A stretch of 10,180 nt of DNA from Candidatus Aminicenantes bacterium UBA4085 (GTDB lineage: Bacteria > Acidobacteriota > Aminicenantia > Aminicenantales > UBA4085): assembly GCA_002383325.1 (NCBI GenBank), contig DFYJ01000086.1:1043-11222 (forward strand), read 5' to 3'. The notes under the pieces are model-generated. The model saw only the letters and a list, made by a program, of their open reading frames with translations, was not told the origin of the DNA and did no database searches. Shown one piece after another: positions 1 through 6,610 of this stretch (positions are counted from its first letter, which is position 1; each line of letters starts with the position of its first letter). A program made the translations under genes and the position numbers.

Positions 1-1
1 C

Positions 2-154
2 CTGGGCACTCCGGCCGCCGTCGAGCGGGCGACGCGCGATCTGCTGGAAGCCTTCCGGGGCGAGCCGCGCTTCATCCTCAACGCCGGGTGCGCCATCCCG
101 GCCGAGACGCCGTCGGCCAACCTGCGGGCCATGATCCAGGCTGCCCGCCCCTAA
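2..154 (+). CDS. C-terminal end of a URO-D superfamily protein (uroporphyrinogen decarboxylase / corrinoid methyltransferase type), partial
   Basis: Reading from base 2, an open frame of 50 codons runs to TAA at 152-154; the 5' part lies outside the window. The visible tail contains the block N-A-G-C-A-I-P-x-x-T-P-x-x-N-L-R-A-M, the typical C-terminal signature of the URO-D superfamily. This includes uroporphyrinogen decarboxylase and the MtaA/MtbA-like methylcobalamin:thiol methyltransferases. In the methyltransferases the cysteine of the G-C-x-I-P block is a zinc ligand. The Cys here therefore leans towards a methyltransferase-like member over a true haem-pathway HemE, but 50 residues cannot settle the substrate. 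Family assignment is fairly secure; the precise function is not. A GC-rich hairpin follows 8 bp after the stop. Confidence 0.75.
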   Translation: MGTPAAVERATRDLLEAFRGEPRFILNAGCAIPAETPSANLRAMIQAARP

Positions 155-162
155 GCCCAGCG

Positions 163-185
163 GGCCTGCCGCTTCGCCGCGGGCC
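163..185 (+). terminator. GC-rich hairpin after the URO-D gene, possible terminator
   Basis: Arms at 163-172 and 176-185 pair at 9 of 10 positions (one G-T, one C-C mismatch) around a 3-base TTC loop, starting 8 bp after the TAA of the preceding gene. The position suits a transcription terminator, but no T-tract follows. It may act only as a 3'-end stabiliser, or be a chance structure in GC-rich DNA. Confidence 0.35.
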
Positions 186-224
186 GGAACCCCGAACCGC
201 TTCCTCTCCCCAAAATGATCCCGT

Positions 225-254
225 TTGAAGGCGGCCGGGAGGATATGGTAGATT
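225..254 (+). promoter_or_regulatory. Sigma-70-like promoter with extended -10, in front of the 113-aa gene
   Basis: Candidate -35 TTGAAG (225-230), 18-bp spacer, -10 TAGATT (249-254) preceded by TG at 246-247, giving the extended -10 form TGgTAGATT. The -10 ends only 6 bp before the ATG at 261, so the predicted transcription start falls on or next to the start codon. Confidence 0.5.
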
Positions 255-260
255 GAATCC

Positions 261-602
261 ATGAATCAGGATCCCGCCCTCCAGGACCAGCTGGACGACA
301 TCCTGCATCCGGACACGCGGGCCAAGTCGTTCCGCGTCACCGTCGTCTTCGGCCGCAGGATCCACGACAATTACGGAAAGGCCGTCGAGCTGGCCCGCCG
401 GAATCCAACCTACCGCGAGGAGGGGGAGGGCGACTGGATCCGCCACTCGGCGGTCTACACCCCGGCCGAGGTCGACGATCTCTTCGCTCTCTTCAACCTG
501 GTCCACGACTGGGAGACGACGGAGATCCTGATCAACCATAAGCGGCTGCCCTACGGCCACCAGCTCTGGCTGCCGCTGATGTGGTTCTACCGCATCCGCT
601 AG
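261..602 (+). CDS. Small unrecognised protein, 113 aa
   Basis: I do not recognise this family. The protein is 113 residues, predicted soluble, acidic at its N-terminus and ending in a basic, aromatic tail (L-W-L-P-L-M-W-F-Y-R-I-R). It has no signal peptide or membrane helix. Features that might define a family are F-R-V-T-V-V-F-G-R at 24-32, N-P-T-Y-R-E-E at 48-54 and Y-G-H-Q-L-W-L-P near 98-105. The pattern looks like a compact mixed alpha/beta protein, which is inference only. Codon composition matches its neighbours, and the frame is uninterrupted between two well-defined genes, so it is probably real. The ATG at 261 has no well-placed ribosome-binding site: GGGAGG at 237-242 is 18 bases upstream. 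An extended -10 element ends 6 bases before the ATG, which suggests leaderless translation. Its stop at 600-602 lies 13 bp before the tricorn -35 box. Confidence 0.7.
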   Translation: MNQDPALQDQLDDILHPDTRAKSFRVTVVFGRRIHDNYGKAVELARRNPTYREEGEGDWIRHSAVYTPAEVDDLFALFNLVHDWETTEILINHKRLPYGHQLWLPLMWFYRIR

Positions 603-615
603 CCCCGCCGGTCGT

Positions 616-644
616 TTGACGCCCCGGGGGGCTTGTGCTACCTT
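616..644 (+). promoter_or_regulatory. Sigma-70-like promoter of the tricorn protease gene
   Basis: -35 TTGACG (616-621), an exact 17-bp spacer, and -10 TACCTT (639-644) with TG at 636-637, i.e. extended -10 TGcTACCTT. Predicted start near 651 gives a leader of about 34 nt carrying a Shine-Dalgarno site. Confidence 0.65.
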
Positions 645-670
645 CTGAAAGCCTTTGGATTCCAAGCCCC

Positions 671-676
671 GGGAGG
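671..676 (+). promoter_or_regulatory. Ribosome-binding site that fixes the tricorn start
   Basis: GGGAGG lies 8 nt upstream of the ATG at 685. This favours that ATG over the in-frame TTG at 655, which has no such site and would put ten charged or polar residues before the signal peptide. Confidence 0.75.
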
Positions 677-684
677 TTCGTCCC

Positions 685-3600
685 ATGAAAAAAGCCGCCG
701 TGCTGACCGTCCTGCTGCTGGCCCTGACCGCCCTTCTTCCAGCCCTGGAAGAGGGCCGCTTCTTCCGCTATCCGACCATCTCCGGAGACAGCATCGTCTT
801 CACCTACGAAGCCGACCTCTGGACGGTGAGCGCCCAGGGCGGCACGGCCGCGCGGCTGACCACCTTTCCGGGGACCGAGACCTTCGCCAAACTCTCTCCC
901 GACGGGAAATGGATCGCCTTCAGCGCCATGTACGACGGGGTCCAGGCCGTTTACCTCATGCCGGCCGAGGGCGGCGCGCCGATGCGCCTGACCTACAATC
1001 CGGGCACGGCCCAGGTCGTCGGCTGGACGCCGGACGGGCGCCGGATCATCTTCCGCTCCAACTTCGAGAACTTCATCGGCCGCGACCCCAATCTCTACAC
1101 CGTGGCCGTGACCGGCGGCGCCCCCGAGCGCTTCCCCACCGAGCGCGGCACCCTGGCCAGCTTCTCGGCCGACGGCCGCAGCTTCCTCTACAACCGCCGG
1201 GGCGTGGAGGAATACTACTGGAAGCGCTACAAGGGCGGACAGTATACGGACATCTGGATGTACGACGCGGCGGCCAAGACCTATACGCCGGTCACCGATT
1301 ACGTCGGCAAGAACGCCTACCCGATGTGGATCGGCGACACGATGTACTTCGTCTCCGACCGCGCCGCCGGAATCGCCAACCTCTTCGCCCAGAAGATCGG
1401 GACCAAGGAAGCCCGGGCGGTCACCCGCTATGTCGACTTCGACGTCATGACGCCCCATACCGACGGCCGCTCGATCGTCTTCGCCCAAGACGGCTATCTC
1501 CATGTGCTGGACGTCCGGTCCGGCCAGGACCGCAAGCTGCGGATCCGCGTCCCCTCGGACCGCTGGGCCCTGCGAACCCGGGTCATCAACCCCCGTGACT
1601 ATGTCCAGAGCGCAAACCTCGGCAACGACGGCCGCACCGTCATCGTCGAGGCCCGCGGCGACCTCTTCCGCGTCCCCGTCGGGCGCGGCCTCACCGACAA
1701 CCTGTCCGCCACACCCGGCACCCGGGAGACCCTGCCGGCCCTCTCGCCGGACGGCAAGACGGCGGCTTTCTTCAGCGACAAGACCGGTGATTACCAGCTC
1801 TATACCCAGCCCGTCCAGGGCGGCGCCTGGACGCCGATCACGACCGGCCTCGACCGCAAGGTCTACAAGCTGGCCTGGTCGCCCGACGGGACCAAGATCC
1901 TGTTCGGCGACAAGGACTTCTCCGTCTTCTACGTCGACCTGGCCGCCAAGAAGCTGGTCAAGGTCGACTCCTGCAACCAGATGAAGAACGACGAGTTCTA
2001 CTGGGAGGCGGCCGACTACGTCTGGTCGCCCGACTCGCAGTGGATCGCCTACAGCTTCGTCCAGTACAACCGCAACAGCCAGATCTTCCTCTACAGCCTG
2101 GCCAGCGGCCGCAAGGTTCCGGTGACGACCGACTTCTACGACAACCTCTACCCGGCCTTCGACGCGGACGGCCGCTACCTCTATTTCGTCTCCAGCCGCG
2201 GCTTCGACGTCCAGATGGACTTCTACGAGGACAACCACGTGCTCCATGCCCCCCAGCAGGTCATGGCCGTGCAGCTGAGGGCCGGCGAGGCGCCCCCGTT
2301 CGCCGCCGACGCACCGGCCGTCAAGGGCGAGCCCGGCCCCTTCCGGATCGACCTGGACGGCCTGATGGAGCGGACTTACCCCCTGCCTGTCCCGGCCGGC
2401 AACTACTTCTACCTTAAAGCCGGCAAGGGCAAGGTCCTGTGGGCTTCGGTCGACGCCTTCACCGAGACCGAGTACGAGGAGATCTTCAAGCCCAAGAACG
2501 GCGAGACCAAGTGGAGCCTGCACATCTTCGACATGGCCTCCCGGCGCGACACGGTCCTGACCGACGTCGTCCGCGACTTCAGCCTGTCGGCCGACGGGAC
2601 GCAGCTCCTGACCCGCCGCGAGAACGACTTCTACGCCGCCTCCGTCCAGACGGCCTTCGAGTCCAAGTCCGGCGGCGCCCGGATCAACCTGGGCGGCATG
2701 ATCTATACGGTCGACCTGCAGAAGGAATGGCACCAGATCTTCGACGACGCCTGGCGTTGGTACCGCGACTTCTTCTATGACGCCAACTTCCACGGCCGCG
2801 ACTGGAAGGCCATGGGCGATAAGTACCGGGCCTACATCCCGCAGCTGTCCTCCCGCGAGGAGCTCAACTGGGTCCTGTCCCAGATGGTCGGAGAGCTGTG
2901 CGTCTCCCACACCTACATCGGCGGCGGCGACATGGGCGCGGCCGCCACGCCTCCCTCCCCGGTCTTCACCGGCCTGCTGGGGGCCGACCTGGCCGCCGAC
3001 AAGGCCTCCGGCCTCTACAAGCTGGCCAGGATCTACGGCCCGACCGACATCAACCGCGGCCTGACCGGGCCGCTGGTCCGGCCCGACATCGCCGTCCGGG
3101 AGGGCGACTACCTGCTGGCCGTCAACGGCGTCCCGCTCAAGGCCGGCGACGACTACTTCAAGCTCCTCCAGACGACGCCCGGGCGGAAGGTCAAGGTCAC
3201 GATCGGCGCCAAGCCCGTCCTGGAAGGGGCCAAGACCTATGAGGTCGAGCCCCTGCGGAGCGACACGTCCCTGCGCTACTTCCGCTGGATCGAGGGCAAC
3301 ATCCGGGCCATCGACAAGGCCAGCGGCGGGCGCATCGGCTACATGCACATCAACGCCATGGGCTCGGGCGGCATCGGCGAGTTCGACAAATACTGGCGGG
3401 CCTTCCGGAACAAGGACGGCATCATCATCGACGTCCGCCGCAACGGCGGCGGCTGGACGGAGTACTTCCTCATCGACAAGCTGGAGCGGGTCATGACCTC
3501 GCAGAACGTGCTACGCGGCATGGTCCCCTTCCGCTATCCCGGCACGGCCGGCAACGGCAACTACGTGGTCATCTCCAACGAGAACAACGGCTCGGACGGC

Positions 3601-3927
3601 GAAGCCTTCGTCGACCACTTCCAGGCCCGCAAGCTGGGCACCGTGGTCGGCGTCCCGTCCTGGGGCGGCCTGGTCGGCATCCTCAACCAGCAGCTGACCA
3701 TCGACAACGGCACGGTCGAGCAGTCCAACAACGCCTTCTACGGCCGCGACGGCAAGTGGATCGTCGAGAACCACGGGGCCGACCCCGATGTCCTGGTCGA
3801 CAACGACCCGGCCTCCGTGGCCGCCGGCCGCGACGCCCAGCTGGAGAAAGCCATCGAAGTGATGCTGGAGAAGATCAAGCGGAACCCGCCGACTTTCCCG
3901 GCCGTTCCCGCTTATCCGAAAAAATAG
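685..3927 (+). CDS. Secreted tricorn-type serine protease, 1080 aa
   Basis: Tricorn core proteases (MEROPS S41B type) trim oligopeptides to short peptides in a toroidal hexamer. The length of 1080 aa is close to the roughly 1070 of Thermoplasma tricorn. Order of parts: signal peptide about 1-20 (M-K-K, then a Leu/Ala core, likely cleavage after L-L-P-A); beta-propeller repeats of the PD40/S-P-D-G-K type across about 25-660 (e.g. L-S-P-D-G-K-W-I-A-F); C1 helical domain; PDZ domain about 765-850 (R-E-G-D-Y-L-L-A-V-N-G); C2 catalytic domain. Catalytic residues known from Thermoplasma (Ser745, His746, Gly918, Ser965, Asp966, Glu1023) match Ser741-His742 (in C-V-S-H-T), Gly923 (in N-G-G-G), Ser970-Asp971 (in G-S-D-G-E) and Glu1028 (in V-E-N-H-G). 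All are present, so the enzyme should be active. The signal peptide implies export, unlike the cytosolic archaeal enzyme, and a role in peptide scavenging is inferred. The stop is 4 bp from that of the convergent kinase gene. Confidence 0.95.
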   Translation: MKKAAVLTVLLLALTALLPALEEGRFFRYPTISGDSIVFTYEADLWTVSAQGGTAARLTTFPGTETFAKLSPDGKWIAFSAMYDGVQAVYLMPAEGGAPMRLTYNPGTAQVVGWTPDGRRIIFRSNFENFIGRDPNLYTVAVTGGAPERFPTERGTLASFSADGRSFLYNRRGVEEYYWKRYKGGQYTDIWMYDAAAKTYTPVTDYVGKNAYPMWIGDTMYFVSDRAAGIANLFAQKIGTKEARAVTRYVDFDVMTPHTDGRSIVFAQDGYLHVLDVRSGQDRKLRIRVPSDRWALRTRVINPRDYVQSANLGNDGRTVIVEARGDLFRVPVGRGLTDNLSATPGTRETLPALSPDGKTAAFFSDKTGDYQLYTQPVQGGAWTPITTGLDRKVYKLAWSPDGTKILFGDKDFSVFYVDLAAKKLVKVDSCNQMKNDEFYWEAADYVWSPDSQWIAYSFVQYNRNSQIFLYSLASGRKVPVTTDFYDNLYPAFDADGRYLYFVSSRGFDVQMDFYEDNHVLHAPQQVMAVQLRAGEAPPFAADAPAVKGEPGPFRIDLDGLMERTYPLPVPAGNYFYLKAGKGKVLWASVDAFTETEYEEIFKPKNGETKWSLHIFDMASRRDTVLTDVVRDFSLSADGTQLLTRRENDFYAASVQTAFESKSGGARINLGGMIYTVDLQKEWHQIFDDAWRWYRDFFYDANFHGRDWKAMGDKYRAYIPQLSSREELNWVLSQMVGELCVSHTYIGGGDMGAAATPPSPVFTGLLGADLAADKASGLYKLARIYGPTDINRGLTGPLVRPDIAVREGDYLLAVNGVPLKAGDDYFKLLQTTPGRKVKVTIGAKPVLEGAKTYEVEPLRSDTSLRYFRWIEGNIRAIDKASGGRIGYMHINAMGSGGIGEFDKYWRAFRNKDGIIIDVRRNGGGWTEYFLIDKLERVMTSQNVLRGMVPFRYPGTAGNGNYVVISNENNGSDGEAFVDHFQARKLGTVVGVPSWGGLVGILNQQLTIDNGTVEQSNNAFYGRDGKWIVENHGADPDVLVDNDPASVAAGRDAQLEKAIEVMLEKIKRNPPTFPAVPAYPKK

Positions 3928-3931
3928 GTAT

Positions 3932-6523
3932 TCAGGCGGGCAGGGGGAAGTCCGCTTCGGCAACCGTTCCGCCGTCGCGGCGGAAGGTCAGCGTCCCGTC
4001 GATCTGGGCCACCAGCGTCCGGATGATCTGCAGGCCCAGCGACTCGGCTTTCTCCGGGCCCGCGGGCCCGGTCCAGCCGACGCCGTCGTCGCGCACCGTC
4101 AGGCGGGCCCATCCCTGTCCGGTCCGCTCCAGCCCCACCGTGACGGAGCCGGAGCGGCTCTCCGGAAAGGCGTGCTTGAGGGCGTTGGAGACCAGCTCGT
4201 TGAGTACCAGCCCGAGCGGGATGCTCAAGCCGATGTCGAGGTCGAGCGACTCCAGGCGGGGCTCGAAGCTGATGCGCCGGGAGTCGGCCTGCATGACCTG
4301 GAAGACGTGGACGGCCAGGCTCTTGGCATAGTCGGCAAAGTCGATCCGGGCCAGGTCCGGGGACCGGTACAGCCTCTCGTGGACCAGGGCCATGGCCTTG
4401 ATCCGGCCGCGGCTCTCCTCCACCAGCCTCCGCAGGAGAGGATCGGGGACGGCCTGGGCCTGCAGGTTGAGCAGGCTCGAGATGACCTGCATGTTGTTGC
4501 GGACCCGGTGGTGGACCTCTTTGAGCAGGACGTCCTTCTCGCGGACCGAGGCCCGCAGGGCCTCCTCGGCCCGGCGCCGCTGGGTCACGTCGCGGGAGCT
4601 GACGATCAGGCCGCCGGGACCTCCCTGGTCGTCGTCGTAAATCAGGATCTCGGACTCCATCCAGGGATACGAGCCGTCGGCGTGCCGGAAGCGGTATTCG
4701 CAGCGCAGCGTCCCGCATCGCTCCCGCCGGGCCGCCTCGATCTCGCGGGCCAATCCCGGGTAGTCGTCGGGGTGGATGAAATCCTCCGCCCGACGGCCCA
4801 GCAGATCGCGGTAATCGAATCCGAGGATGCGCTTGACCGAGGGACTGACGTAGACGGCGATGCCCGACCCGTCGAACTGGCCGAGCATGTCCAGCTGGTT
4901 GTCGGTCACGAAGCGGAGCCGCTCCTCGCGCTGCCGCAGAGCCTCCTCTCCCGCGCGCCGCTCCGCGTTGAGCAGGGCCTGGGCCGCCTGGTCGGCGACT
5001 TCGCCGGCGAAGCGGATCTCGTCGGGCCTCCATGGCCGGGCCGGCCCGAGCGGCTCGAAGCAGACGATGCCGCGGACGCGGCCCCCGGCCCTGATCGGGG
5101 CATCGAGCATGGACCCGATTCCCAATGGACGGAGGTAGTCCTCCAGGAACTCCGCGGTCCGCGGGTCGGAGGCGGCGTCGGCGGCGTCGATGACCCGGCC
5201 GTCGGCGACAGCGGCGAAGTAGGCGGGATAGCGGTTGGCCGAGAGAACCGAGCCGGACGAGTGCCGGGCCGCGCTCCGCTCGAAGAGATCCAGGCAGCGG
5301 ATACGGCCCTCTTCGTAGCTTCCCAGCCACAGGCTTGTCCGTTCGATGCCCATGGTCACACCGGCCGCCTCGGTCAGGGCGGCGGCCGCGGCGGGGAGAT
5401 CCCCGGCCGTAACCGCCGGGTGGACCGCCAGGGCCACCACCGCCTGCTGCTGGCGGCCGATCCGCTCCAAGGCGGAGACGCGCTCCTCCTCGGCCGCCTT
5501 GAGCGGCGTGATGTCGTGCAGGATGATGAGCCGTCCGCTGAAGCGGCCGAGGGCGTCGTGAAGCTCGGAGATGCCGACATCCAGCCAGCGCCCCATGACC
5601 GGACAATGGACGACCTCCGCTTTACCGCGCCCCAGCAGGCCGGAGGCCATGGCGGCGAAATCCGGCCATGGCGCCAGAAGGTCGACCAGCGGACTGCCCA
5701 CGGCGTCGGGCGACACGCCGAGCAGCCGGCGGGCCGCCGGATTGAGATCCAGAATCCGGTTGTCGGGGCTCAGGACCAGGACGCTGTCGGCCATGCGCGA
5801 GAGGAGCTGGTCATGGGCCACCGGGACCACGTCCAGCAGGCGGTAGCGCAGCAGGCTGACGGCCAGGCATCCGCCGGCCAGGGTGAAAGCGACCGGGGTC
5901 AGGTCGACCCCCGGCGGGCCGACGTGGAACATGTAGGCGATGTTGCCAAGCCATGGGAAAGCCGCTCCGGCCAGGAGCCAGGCGGTCTGCATCCGGAAAA
6001 CCCCCGGGACGCGAAGAGCGTCTCGGACGAGCAGGACGGTGGCGATCAGGACCAGGACATAGGAATAGACGACGTAAACCCAGAAGGCCGATCCGTGGCC
6101 GTAGAGGAGCATCGCCCCCGGCCGGTCGGAGATCGGATGGATCGAGCGCCAGATCAAGCCATGCAGCTCGTTGGTGAAGGCCAGTCCGACCAGGGTGACC
6201 GGAATGAACCACAAGGAGGCCTGGAGCCAGACCGGGACGGCGGTCAGACGACGGCCTCGGGACAGGGCGAAGAGCAGCCACAGGAGCGGGAGCGAGGCGA
6301 TGGAGATGTACTGGAACTTGGCCGCCAGGACCTTGGCCGCGGGGGCGATCACGGACGCCTCGATGGCCCCGCAGAAGCACCACCAAGCCGCGATGAGCAT
6401 CAGCCCGGCCAGCACCGCGCCGCCCGGAGCGCGCCGGCGGGTCCAACCGAAAACCGCCAGGCCCAGCCCGATGATCCCGGCCGCCAGCAGAACGGAAGCG
6501 TACGCGTCAACGACCCAAGTCAT
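3932..6523 (-). CDS. 7TM-PAS-GAF-PAS sensor histidine kinase, HisKA_2 type, 863 aa
   Basis: This is a membrane sensor kinase. Seven hydrophobic segments (about 7-27, 37-57, 71-88, 97-117, 146-166, 180-199, 208-226) fit an N-terminal 7TM histidine-kinase input module. A PAS domain follows at about 240-345 (ending H-D-I-T-P). A GAF-like domain spans about 370-520 (D-A-P-I-R-A-G-G-R-V-R-G-I-V-C-F-E). A second PAS spans about 535-650 (F-I-H-P-D-D-Y, ending S-R-D-V-T). The HisKA_2 dimerisation/phosphoacceptor helix has E-V-H-H-R-V-R-N-N at 669-677, with His672 the probable phosphorylation site. The HATPase domain has the N box around Asn775/Asn780, G1 D-D-G-V-G-W at 812-817 and G2 S-L-G-L-Q-I-I from 828. 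All kinase motifs are intact. There is no receiver domain and no response regulator in the window, so it is an orphan kinase here. The ATG at 6523 is chosen because GAGAGG (6538-6533) lies 9 nt upstream; an in-frame TTG 60 bp earlier sits inside the -10 element. Confidence 0.92.
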   Translation of the reverse strand: MTWVVDAYASVLLAAGIIGLGLAVFGWTRRRAPGGAVLAGLMLIAAWWCFCGAIEASVIAPAAKVLAAKFQYISIASLPLLWLLFALSRGRRLTAVPVWLQASLWFIPVTLVGLAFTNELHGLIWRSIHPISDRPGAMLLYGHGSAFWVYVVYSYVLVLIATVLLVRDALRVPGVFRMQTAWLLAGAAFPWLGNIAYMFHVGPPGVDLTPVAFTLAGGCLAVSLLRYRLLDVVPVAHDQLLSRMADSVLVLSPDNRILDLNPAARRLLGVSPDAVGSPLVDLLAPWPDFAAMASGLLGRGKAEVVHCPVMGRWLDVGISELHDALGRFSGRLIILHDITPLKAAEEERVSALERIGRQQQAVVALAVHPAVTAGDLPAAAAALTEAAGVTMGIERTSLWLGSYEEGRIRCLDLFERSAARHSSGSVLSANRYPAYFAAVADGRVIDAADAASDPRTAEFLEDYLRPLGIGSMLDAPIRAGGRVRGIVCFEPLGPARPWRPDEIRFAGEVADQAAQALLNAERRAGEEALRQREERLRFVTDNQLDMLGQFDGSGIAVYVSPSVKRILGFDYRDLLGRRAEDFIHPDDYPGLAREIEAARRERCGTLRCEYRFRHADGSYPWMESEILIYDDDQGGPGGLIVSSRDVTQRRRAEEALRASVREKDVLLKEVHHRVRNNMQVISSLLNLQAQAVPDPLLRRLVEESRGRIKAMALVHERLYRSPDLARIDFADYAKSLAVHVFQVMQADSRRISFEPRLESLDLDIGLSIPLGLVLNELVSNALKHAFPESRSGSVTVGLERTGQGWARLTVRDDGVGWTGPAGPEKAESLGLQIIRTLVAQIDGTLTFRRDGGTVAEADFPLPA

Positions 6524-6573
6524 GGTGAACCGCCTCTCCTCGACCCGGACGTCCGCCCGCGCTTTGTGGAATG

Positions 6574-6602
6574 ATGATACCAAAAAGGGCGCGTCAAGTC
6601 AC
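6574..6602 (-). promoter_or_regulatory. Extended -10 promoter of the histidine kinase gene
   Basis: On the minus strand, TGgTATCAT occupies 6582-6574. A weak -35, GTGACT (6602-6597, 4 of 6 matches to TTGACA), sits at a 17-bp spacing. A better-looking TTGACG (6597-6592) is only 12 bp away, too close to serve. The promoter lies between the lyase stop at 6611 and the kinase ATG. Confidence 0.5.
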
Positions 6603-6610
6603 AGCCGCTC

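Noticed and set aside
655..684. TTG at 655 as start of the tricorn protease
   Set aside because: It would add ten residues before a classic signal peptide and sits almost at the predicted transcription start. The ATG at 685 has GGGAGG 8 nt upstream.
532..3348. Very long open frame antisense to the tricorn gene (minus strand, over 900 codons)
   Set aside because: The plus strand encodes an unmistakable tricorn with every catalytic residue. The antisense reading is low-complexity, rich in Val/Gly/Asp/Leu repeats, as expected for the mirror of GC-rich codons. It has no domain signature or sensible start.
4172..6574. 800-codon open frame on the plus strand opposite the histidine kinase
   Set aside because: The minus strand has intact 7TM, PAS, GAF, HisKA_2 and HATPase motifs. 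The opposite frame shows only Asp/Gly/Gln-rich low-complexity sequence typical of a GC-rich shadow.
6524..6583. TTG 20 codons upstream as start of the histidine kinase
   Set aside because: That codon lies within the extended -10 element, and the ribosome-binding site is correctly placed only for the ATG at 6523.
6524..6610. Intrinsic terminator after the lyase gene (run of five T on the minus strand)
   Set aside because: I could not find a stem longer than about 3 bp before the T run. The T run seems instead to belong to the promoter spacer of the kinase gene.
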